A stretch of 64,000 nucleotides of DNA from Cliona cf. orientalis (lineage: Eukaryota; Porifera; Demospongiae; Clionaida; Clionaidae): contig OZ005690.1 of the NCBI GenBank assembly GCA_963930775.1, positions 4,262,225 to 4,326,224 on the forward strand, written 5' to 3'. The notes below the pieces were generated by a model. That model was not told where the DNA came from, did no database searches, and worked only from the letters and a program-made list of their open reading frames with translations. Below, one piece after another: positions 35,501 to 47,500 of this stretch (position 1 is the first letter of the stretch; each line of letters begins with the position of its first letter). The position numbers and the translations under genes are program-made.

Positions 35501-38500
35501 ATCGACAAAGACCTCTGAACAGCGTGGGCACACGTTCAGCGTGATCGCTAGTACAAAGGTCGGGAGGTCATTCCGCATTCTTTAGACACATGGACCGTTT
35601 CACTTGTCAGCACGTGGTAGATATGAGTGTACGGACACTTTACGGTAAATTTTACGGAAAATGTAGCGCATGCGCATGCAGTGGATACTAGGCCTTCCTT
35701 CCCCCTCCCCCCTCAGAAGGCCTGGGGACGAGGCTAATACATGGTATGTATAGAATATCACAGCTTGTATTATAGGTGCATGGTATGGTGAAAGTCATGA
35801 TACTACAGGTAGTAGCACACTCCTGGACAGATGAACATGCACACAGAAATACAAATAATATCCAAATTATCAAATTGACAAATGTAATGCCTAGGGCATT
35901 TTAAAATATAGACTAAAATTTAGTGAATGCACTTACTATCTTCCTCTGAGCCATTTTCTTTCGCACTTTCATCTACAAAAAAAAACAATGTTCCTGATAT
36001 ATACACCATTCTAATACAGGGCTGTATATGTAGAGCTTTGTGACAATTAAGTGTGAGCAACTCTATTGGGGCTTATCACCTATCGCAGGACTGGGGCTTG
36101 CGCTCATACCTATAGATCGATGAACTTGCTGAATCAGTACCAGCTGTTTTGCATGCGGTTTGCATACCAATCGTGCGCACGCGCGTACGTGCATATGCCA
36201 TAATATTTTGGTGTTGAAATGGATGGCATAAAAAGTGGGGCGGCTCGAGCCACCCCTGCCACCCCGCCTCCAACAGCCTTGTAATAATGTTAGATAGCCT
36301 GTCGTAATCCCAAAATCAGTGTTACTGTACTAAATTATTGGTAAAAAATTGATCATACCCACATATATGTTTGGGTAAGGGATTGTCAACGGACAACACA
36401 ACTTGTATGAATAGGGAGACAACAATCAAGAGGACTCGCTACAAATGGCAACCAGGACAAAGACAAGAGCACTTTTGCTTGCTAAGCTGCACATTACTTC
36501 ATACATTTATAGGCTGTCCAGATAGCTAGTGCGCCTATTACTGAGTAGTAAACCCAGAAAGAAAGTACGCGCCTAAATCAAAATATGCACTTAGTTCCTA
36601 TATAGGTGTGCTTAAATCCTGCACCTATGGTACTGCAGAATCTGGTTAATAAGTACAGTGCAACCTCGATTATCCGGACCTCGTTAATCCGGAACCTCGA
36701 TTATCCGGACTAGCTAGAGACCTAAAAATACATTATATGGTGTACCACGCATGTGCAGAAGGCATGACCGATGATCTTTTGTGGGTGTGGTTATAGATTG
36801 AGCGATGAGGTATGGACTCTACAGGCTTGCCTTGGCCAAAATTGACTGACCAAAGTACTTTTCTGAACACTGCTGGCCATGATCATACTGTATAGGTATC
36901 GTTTATAGGCTAGGTATCATAAACCAGGCGAGAAATGTAGGCATTTCAGTTATCCGGACTTTTCACTTATCCGGTATGGCAGCGATCGGCCGGTGGACAA
37001 AGGGGTCCGGATAATCGAGGAGGTTGCACTGTATATGTATTTATAGCAGTAAGTAGAACGGCAATACGTATGTAATAAATGATATGTGCCTATATACGTA
37101 TGTAGCCATACCCACAATATTTGGGCATGGCTGCAACTGTCAATCTTGAACTCTATGAGTGCTGTTACGCAAAACTGAATCTAAAATTCTATGTAGCTTA
37201 TATAAGCTATTCATTATCTTTGGTTTACTCACAGTACTTTTATGCAATGTTTGTTTTACGATTGCAGATTTGCTCTATACTTCACCATTAGCTAGTTCAA
37301 GGTTCAATATACTGCCATGCCTATATTCTGTGCATGCACTTGTAAGATGTAGGTTAAAACCAGGAAGAGAGCATACACTTAAAAAATAATATGCATTTGA
37401 TAGCGGGGTGTGCTTAATAACCAGAGTACCGTAAATTTGGAAATTTTTGTTGAAAAAATATTTTTGTAGTCGATGGCGGCTACGAAAACATGAGAAAATT
37501 AGCATGCACTTTTAACGCTAATGCGGTAAGGAGTCATTCCTATGAAATTTTTTTACATAAAAATTTATCATACGAAGGTTTCTTTACACGAAAATTTCCA
37601 GATCTACGGTATATGCTGTAACAATTAAAAAAACTACAACTAAAGCCATGCAGGGCCTGTAGTGGTTTGAGCCTGAGTTCAAGAGCTGGAGCAGGTCATG
37701 CTCAATTTAGGTCAGTAGATGAGAAAACATGAAAAGCTACCAAGTAAGGCAAACTAAGTCACAACCAGGCAGTGATGCAGACTTGAGTTTACGGTCTTCA
37801 CCGCATTAATTTTAGTATTGTACCCAGGCTTGGATCTTAGGGGAAGGAAGAGCTAGTCTTGGTATGCAGGCTGACATAGTGTTTCATATGCCTGAGGCCT
37901 TCATTGGTGGATACATGCTCACCGTTGTTTTATCCTGATTTCTCTATGTAGGGCTCACCCTATAGTAAGGACTATAATACAGTGTAGGTATCTGAAAAAT
38001 GTATGCGTATCTATGTACTACAGTATCACGAAAGAGGGCCTGCTATAGATTGTCCGCCCACCCCCAGCTTTGACCCACATTTCCTGCTTATGTCTAAAAC
38101 TTGTTTAAAAGAGCATCCATCCAGCGCAAACATTGCAAATAGGAAATTTCCACTGTCTAACAGCCCAAGGACACTAAGGTGCTTAGCCCACCATATTACA
38201 CATTGTTCACACCACTTTGAGTGCTTCATGAGTACTACTAGTATCCAGTATTACTACCTCAAATGTCGGCTCATGTTCCTATTTGAGCCTAATGCAAGCT
38301 ACACCACCCATGGACTGTCTTTCGCGAGGCTACGGTAAATCACCACAAAATTTAACTTCTTAAAAATATTATGCAAGCATTAAAGCCAAAAAATAAATGT
38401 TGGAACAAAATTGTGATAACTATGTGTCAGTTCATAGTGGAAAGAATCATGCAATGGCATTATAGTGGAACTCCTGCTTAACAACACCTGCAATAATTAT

Positions 38501-41500
38501 AATAGACATAATATGTGAATGTCCGGACCGTATCTTCATAGACCTCAATACATAGCAAATACCCAGGTATTCCGTATAACAAACGCTAATTTTGGTCCAA
38601 TTGAACCTGCACAATAGCAAATGAATGCACTTAAATGCAGAACCCTCACCGCTACATGTATGCGTGACTCATGTGCGTGCATAGCATGGCTCACTGTGTA
38701 TGCTTGTTCAATATCAGGAATATATACTACATACCCTGCACCTGCATGAACATGTTTATGGTACTATCAAGTCCCTTTAGAGTCAGTGCATGATCTGGGA
38801 GTAGGAGGAAGGCACCTGGCTATGTCACTATACAAACAGTCTACGCTAAGACCACCTTAATTGGTTCTAACATGCGGTTTGAGCAGCTGTACAGTAGTAT
38901 ATGGGCAACCGCATGGTCGAATAATGCATGTACTAAAATTTTCGTAGCTACCTAAACATAAGAGATGTAAGCTACACACTTAAAACACACACAATGCAAG
39001 GGATTTTAGAACACCTGGGAGTTCAAGATCAAAAATTCTGGCCGGTCATTCAAGCAGAACAAGGCCAAACGGTCCTTAGGCAAGTCTGGCCGCCTCCAAG
39101 TTCAGTCGAGTGTTCAACATGCAGCAAATAGCCTCCAGCAGTTCATAGTTACAAGTCTGGGAGCTAACTTTCAGGTAAGTATCTTGACAAATAGTGGAGA
39201 CATACCATTGTCGTTGCCTCAAGAAACACCAGCTCATATTTCAGAAATAATTTAACAATTTTCACAAAAATAGCTTCATGTACAATACTGTAGTACTAAC
39301 TAAACCTAACTGAGGCTAATAGATCTACGTTACTGCTACTGCTAGTCTCTGTAACAGGTTTCAACTCCCTACCTATAACTGTTCATTATTTATGAACCAA
39401 TCTTCATAGCCATCTCCAATCATCGCTCTGTTTCGGCCAAGTTCAAGCGAGTGTTCAACTTGCAGCAAATGCTCCTGGCTGCTTGATTAATTATTGGTCA
39501 CATGAACATTACATCCCATAGATCAGTAGCCTGCCTTGGCTTCTGGTAAATCCTTGCTCGTGTTCAGACATAGCTGCACAAAATCTCAAAAAATGTGAAT
39601 TTGTAGCCGTGTCGACCAGTGGTGTGACGTCATGCATAGGGCTTCAATCACAGTTAGCTTACGCGAGGCATGCGCAAATAATTATATTCATAGACCACCC
39701 TACCTGACTGTGGTGCGCGCATACGTCAACTGCGGCTGATTGACGATAACATTCCATAGTACTACTTAGCGTAGACTGAAACTGAAAACTTCTGTGACTA
39801 CCTATGCATTTGAGAGCCACTGCCAGTTTACACTGAATCACTGCATTAATTGATAACTGACCAGCAAGGCACAAAATTGTAATCGGTCATGTACCTGAGG
39901 TAAGAGCAACATGACCACTATTCCTTTATATCTGGTATAACTCGAATGAGTATATTTTCTTTCAGATGATCCTTACCATTTAGCAAAGGAGGGTTGTGAT
40001 GGACGGACAGACAAAAATCGCCAAACGATTGCAGTAACCCCTCCGCCTATGCTTTGCAGAGAGGGTTAATGACCTCGCATAATGGACACTTAGCTATATA
40101 CCACCATTATCACTGGTATGTGTCAGCAACCTACATTTGCAATATAGCCCAGATATGTCCTTGATTCTTGCCTAAGGGCTAAAGATCGATAATATATCTC
40201 TTATCAATAAAATCAATTTCATCCTCCATAGTCTTGCCCCAGCATAACTGGCTATGACTGTGAGAGAGATGTGGTCAACATTTACCCTCTAAGCGAAGGT
40301 CACTCACTATAAAGGACAAAGGTCCCAGTGGTGTCCGTTACAGAGGGGCTCTGCTGTATACAAATGGCAGTGCCTAACGGGTCCCATCTTTGGCAGTAAC
40401 ATTCAACATTGTTATGCAAACGTTTTTCTCTATTTAATTGTCATGCTGAAATACCGTAAAGTCTGGTTAATAAGCGCACATGCTTATTAAGCGCATATTA
40501 TTTAATAAGCGCATGCTTCCTTCCTGTTATTAAGTATTGTCTAATAAGCGCGTGAGCCCAATAAAGACGACAGTAATAGTCATCGTTCGATCAAGAGTGT
40601 TCCATGCTCTATATGGTTAGAACTAATTTACCAACCAATTTTCGGATAGCCAGCTGCACCACATCGACTATAATATGCTCAACACTGCGATGTTCCACTG
40701 AGACGGGTTCGGCACAAGTCTCGCCAAAGAAGTCGGCTATTTTTCCACCGTTTTCTTCAAGCGATGACTTCTGATCATACTCCCATGAACTATTACAGAG
40801 CTTAGTCCAAGAATCGCTGTGTTCATAACTTGCTAGCTTTGTGATTGAGTGCTCGAATGTGCTGGCAGTGGGTGGGGCCAAAACTTCACCCTCTATTAAG
40901 CGCACATCGTCTAATAGGCGCATGTTTCCTTGCCATCCAGAGTGATAAGCGCATGCGCTTATTAACCAGACTTTACGGCAGTGCTTATTACCTATAGACA
41001 GTTCTTGCTCAAATGATGGCCTTGATGCATTACTGCTTAACCGAGATCTTTGCATCTGATAATCTAATTGAATACACATGTATCTTCTTGAATTCTTGAA
41101 GTCGAAATGTCAAAACACCTAAAATTTGCATTATCCTTAACATGTCAGCCACATGGTCATGGCCCCTCCACATTATGATATTCTTGATAGCATGTGTGCT
41201 GTAAACCCCTATTATGCATCCAAGAGTATATGAGCCACCTAAAGGGCAGTGAAGGAGCATCTGATTTCTGCAGGGTGGCCCATAGCACATGTTAGGTGAT
41301 TCAGAAGTGCTGTCTTTCCTTATTTGGAATGTGCAGCTGATGCAGTGCATAGCAGATTGGTAAGTATAGGTACAAGCCACACTGTTCAGCTAATTAACCT
41401 TGGCTGTGTCAGTTTATAGTGTGGTTGTAGTAGGGCAGTAGTATAGGCTATACAGTGAGGTCAGTGCTAAGCCAATGTAAATACTCTGCAGATGGCCATT

Positions 41501-44500
41501 CCATATGAAGTCATGCATAGCTAATGAACTTTGCCTAACACATCAGATATATAGACAAATGCTCCTTCCCTGCATGCAGATCATATGCTCCTAATGTATC
41601 ATTTTCCGCTTATCTGATTAACTTGTAGCTGTAGTGTACACTGCTAACTATACATACGTAGAAAATTAAGCATTATAAATGAAGTCATACCTGGTGGCTG
41701 GTCACGTTCAAAGGAACCTCCTGCACTGCTACTGCCAGTGCTAGTTAAACGATAGAAATGCCGATGACCACTTTCAGGATGAGATAGTAAATCTGAATAT
41801 TACATGTCATGTATATATATAAAATACACTTTAGAAAACTCATTATAATCATAATATGATAGCATATTAGCCTTTGACCTCTATCACAGATGACTGAAAA
41901 TACAAAAAAACTGTTGCCTTTTACTCATAAGTGGCCCATAGTATTACTATGCAGTCATTCAGGCATGCCTTGACCTCATCTTACAGCAAGAATGTTATAT
42001 CAGCTCCTCCTCAAGGGCCTATTCTTTTCAAGCTACTGCGTATGAGTAGTCTTCCTAATGGAATAAAATATATTAATCTTTGGCTTGGTATCTAAATTCA
42101 GCACCTGAAAACACACTTTACTTTGCACTATTGTCCATAGATTTTTTACCTACCACTGCAGTATTTCGCTACAATTAAGTTGTTCTATTGAAATTAGCCA
42201 TTTGGGATACACATTTTGTACTGTACTGATTAACCCAGCACATGTGTCAAAGGGTTACAATATACCGTATACTTTCTAATATAGGCGCCCCCAAAAAATA
42301 ATTACAGATCGCGCAGGCACCTCCAAATGGAACCGAAAAATTCACGAGCAGGTCAAAGGACGCCTAAATTAGGGAGGCGCCTAAGAGTTGCAATTAGAAC
42401 GGTTCTGGAAGCTTTGCCAGAGCACAAGCGCTATCACTAATCGGTCCTATTTAGTGGCAATGAGTATGACAGTGGCAAGAACAACCAAAATATGGTTCTA
42501 GTTTCAGTTCTTTTTGGAAATTTCACTCTGATCGCTGAATCATTCTCGAGTTGTCGGTACCGTAGCCATCAGAATGGTTGTCTCTAACTCCAGAAAGACA
42601 TCAAAGCAGTAGGTAAGTGCCCATATAAATACTAGTAAGAGACAGCTTAGTTTGACATCTCAACTGCTAGCTCGATAGATCAATCGATGGTATGATAGCG
42701 GTATTGCCATATTGCACGTGCATGGAAATCCGTTCCAATTAAATAGGCGCCGCCTAAAAATAATTGATGTCCGGAAAGGCACCTTAAATTAGAACCGAAA
42801 AAATTGCGCAGGTCTCAAAGGGCGCCTAAATTAGGGTGGCGCCTATTATTAGAACATATACGGTAGTCATTCTGTGTGTCTGTCTACATGTCTGTGTTAC
42901 TGCATGCACTAGCTGCAAACATACTTAATTTCATTTCTATGTCCAAAATGGGGTATCATAGACTTCTTTGTAGGCTTTTAAAGGTTTGTATTGTGTGGAC
43001 TTCGCTGAAAATGTTTTGTTCAGGAGACTGATATGGTGATATTTGCCCGCCATGATGATCGGTGACTTGCCACTCTCTCTCTCTACAAAGAACACATCAG
43101 TGGTTCTTGGTAAGACTATGAATGACATTGCATGTATATGATGAACTGCAAACTGCTAGCGAGAAGTGACTACTACCTAAAACAGAATGCCTTCTGTGAC
43201 TGCCTAGGGTTCTAGGCTTGTTAGCCTTTTTTTTTTTTTTTTGCTAGTCTCGTTCCTTCCCAGACCTTATCTCTTGCAAGGAAAAGGGTCTGGTGAACTT
43301 GGGCCAAATCCTTGGGCCTGGCCGGTGCTTGGCACACGCACCAGCACAGCTGTGGTAAACAAATCCCGGATCTGATTGGTCAGCAAAGTTGTGTGGGCAT
43401 TTCAAATTTGTATTGCAAAAAAAAGCAATTGGGCTGTTGCATTCCTGTGTTGGTGAGTCATATGACTGTGCTAAAGCTGCATTCCGATGGGCGCATGGAA
43501 ATTCCTCAGCGCAGGCCCAAGGATTCTGCCCAAGTTCACCAGATCCTCTTCCCTCTTGAGGGTGGGGTCTGGGCATGAGATTATATTTTTTGCTGACTCA
43601 CAGAGCATGATATCAGTATGTGATTTGTCCAGCTGGCCAAGTTGCAAATGCAGCCCATGCAGAGTGCAATCACATACAGTGCACATTCTTGTGGTTACTC
43701 TGGTACACATGGTCACCATCCTGTAAGCTCTAGGAGCTCGGTGGTTGTCTCAGTTTGTTGCAGCAGTGCAATACGTGAATATGTTTAGGCAACTTCGCTG
43801 AGGGTTTTGCACAATAGTGCTCCATTAATGTTATGCACTATGGAAAGTGTGACGAAGGTGCAGCACGATAGAGAATAGTAGCTATGGCTATATACTATTA
43901 ATTTCAGCTTTGCTCAAGTGCAGTACTAATCAAGGACGACAGAAGCTCTATCTATGGGCAACTTTTATAAATTTAATACTGATACATGTACCTTAACAAG
44001 TGTAACACAAAAGTCTAGACTGGTTGATCAGGGGCGTAGCCAGGATTTATTAAAAGGGGGGGCTGAGTATAGAAAAGGAGTGTGCACAAAGCGCGCGAAA
44101 AGTTTCGGTTGACCATGCCCACTAATTATGTCACGTGACCATGGTTCTTGCGGTCAATCACGCCCATCGTTTGACCTTTCGAACTCGTATCTTGGAGTGG
44201 TGGCTGCCTAGCCTAAGCTACATGTCTGAACGAGCTTAAAATAGTAAGTATAGAAACTTATCCTTAGTGTTTTATATCATTTTAGTTGCAAATTTTATGT
44301 TTGTCATGCAGCTTCAGTAGGTCAGGCCAAGCTATTGTACATCCATAGACAGTGGGCCCAACCACTGAGCCCACTTTGGAAAGACAAAGGGGGGGGGGGG
44401 AGGGGGGGCTCGAGCCCGCTGAGCCCTATGCTAGCTATGCCCCTGTTGATGTACTTCAAGTAATCAAGGCATGATCACATAGTAAACTGCCACACTACTG

Positions 44501-47500
44501 TAGAACCAATCCATGCCAGTCCTACACCACATTTCTGCCCTAAAACAATGATTATGAACTGCTAGTGATCATGGCTACACCAGTTTAATAACGTATGCAT
44601 ACGCATGCGGCTATTATTGTATATTCGAGGTACGTACGTACAGCTTCCATTTAAATAAATACGGTATGTACATGCAGCTGTTTACTACTACAGTGTAGTC
44701 CACTTAATTCAAATCCGCTTAAGACGAATTTTCATCTAATTCAAACTCTTTCATATTCCCTACATAGAGCTAATACATAAATTTGAATTGGTCTATTCTC
44801 TTAATTAGAAAAATTACAGCCAGCTTTAGCATACAAAACTGCACACATTTATATAAAATTGAACATAGATCACATGGAGATCACTACAATCTTCCTTGAG
44901 ATATGAAACTATAACTGTCTATTACCTAAATCACTCTCAGAACAATTCTAACGCTTCATATATGGCTGAATGCTCCACTAATAAGAATTGCAGGATCTCA
45001 ATACAGTGATTTATATGGATCTCTGTAATTCAAATTTTCATTTAATTCAAATATTTTTCATGGATTTGGAGATTCGATTTAAGTGGACTACACTATACTA
45101 CAGTGACACCAATCATTGAGGAGGCGAGCCTTCGCTCACAGATGATATGCGTGAATTACAATAATGTGACCATGATGACAAGTCAGGTTGAGAAGTAGTA
45201 GCTACTGAGCTTCTCAAGTAGACTAAGGCATGGGACTACAATTTCGTGTAGAGCTGCCATTTCCACTTGTGAACATCATTTGCATCTCATTTGCATATCA
45301 TTAACGTACGTGCAAGTGATTACTTCCCATATGATTTATGTTGTGTCGGAGGTAGCTAGTAGCTTCCAAGCTAGTGATCAAATTCCGGAACAGAAAGTGG
45401 CCATTTTTGACAGTATGAAGTGACTTATCAGAACATTCGATACCTCTGCTTCATAAAATTATTCTGGATAAAGTTGATCTAATTGCATGTAGGTGAGCGG
45501 TAACAAGAAATATATAAACTAGCTGTTGATTTTGGGGCTGTTAAGTAATCAAGTCGACACCTCACTCAAGAACAAAGATTTTACTGTTTCTGCCAGATAG
45601 TTTCAGGCACTTTGGTATCTGTTTAAGTACCTCATGAAGTGGAGAGCGAAACTAAGGCCATCTTATGTTCCAGAATTCGTGATTTTTGTTTATAAACACG
45701 CCGTGCTGTTATCTGTTGCCACACCCAAAGAATGGTTGCTATGATAACCAAATTGATCCTTTATTAGACTAGGGTCCCGACATTCATAAAATCAATTCTG
45801 AGTTTTGTATCTCAAAGCATTCTTTAGATACGAGTAGTTTTGTAACACCATATTTTTGACACAAAACTTGCACCTCCCATGCCTTAATGCACCTGAGCTT
45901 TAAGCCTTTGGTGGGTACATGGTGTAGTCAGTGTCAAACAGCACTCATGATACGCATGCAAGCACAAGGATTACTAAAGATAGCACAATACAGGCTGTAT
46001 ATATAATCATTGATTTGAGACCAAGTACCGTGATATGTGATGATCAGATGACTTTGTAAAAAAGGGCACTGTTTAAGTCTACATTTAACTCTACATTTAA
46101 CTCTCCACCTTCAAAAGGCTCTTCTCTAAGTTAGAGGTTCTGGTACTGGCTATTAGTTTGGTGAACTGCATTTAGAGCTAACGTGATCTACGCTGACGAT
46201 CTCTACCAATAATACTATAGGTAAGTGCACACTGCATGATGAACACGTGGACAACATATTATCACTACATACATATAATTATACATGTACATAGAGTAAA
46301 GGATGAAGGATGGCATTAGCATGCACTGGACGAAAATAAATACACACTTCCGAACATAACGTCATAATATGCATGGTGTCTGAGCTACAGTATTCTACTC
46401 TACATACATAGGTACAGCAACTTTCTTATATGAGTGATTAGTGTGGGGCTCACTTTGGCTCTCCTTAATCACATATACCATAAAATCCTGCAATTACGTC
46501 CCCCCCCCCCCCCCCCCCCCCCCCCCGTGCATGCTAGGATTGGGCAAAAGTGGGGAGGGGGCTTATATGCGGGATCCTTACATTTCCATATGATGACCTT
46601 TACCGACCGTCGGATGCTATGTGGGCGCGCGATCTCTCTACTTGGGCAAAACTCGAGAAAAACAGCAAAGTAAGGCATAATGTGACACAAATAGCTAGTT
46701 TACTAGCTGTAGCTACTGTTTTATTGACTTATGGGCTCTAGTTTACAGTCAGGGAGGGGGGGCGCTTATACACGAGACAAAACTACCTATGTGGGAACTT
46801 GAGCTAAAAATGCAGGGGGGCTTATGCGCGAGGGGGGGCATAATCGCGGGATTCTACGGTATATGTAGAGCAATCACACATTGGGGAAACCATGCACAGC
46901 CTGCATTAAGCAGTGAAACCAAACTCACCAACAGAATTAAACCAGATAACAAAGAGCATGTACTGCTTTGAACTATGGTAACCAACAGGAGTGAGCTTTA
47001 CTTATCAATGTCACATGTGCCACATTAGCAGATAGCAATGGTCTAGAAAGTCCGTCATTCAGCTAAAATGTTGCCCAGATCACAAGATTTGGGCATCTAA
47101 GTGGTCTATTAAGGTTCAAGTAAGCATGTAGTCTCGTGCCCAGCCTCTTTATCGCACACGGAAGAAGAGTCTGGTGAAACGCGTATTCACTTTTGGTTCC
47201 GTGCGGCAGACCTCACCGCATCCAATCAGATTGCAGAACGGTGCCATGTCATCATGAAAAGATTGCGATGCTCCACCGTGCACTTCGCACTGTACATACT
47301 AATAGGAGATGGCTACATGTAGTCGTTGGATAGCAGGACTGTCATTTAGCAAGCGATCATCGAAGCTACCCAGCATTTGAGTTATGCTAGTGTCTGTGAA
47401 GTTCAGGCGAAGGCGGTAAGCTACATTGTAGCCGGCAAGGATGTTTGACCATCCTTTTGGGTGCAAATCAGGCAACGAGACAAGCATAGCACTCGGATTC

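Noticed and set aside
40609..41079. 156-codon minus-strand open frame
   Set aside because: Most of it lies across the family E MITE, and part of the translation is just its terminal repeat. No splice sites or domain were found. The interior peptide may be residual element coding but does not support a gene.
42937..43128. Exon of the CARD-like gene at 43082
   Set aside because: The acceptor and phase fit the first exon, but the frame meets a stop before the only good donor (GTATGT), so it is mentioned only as a possibility.
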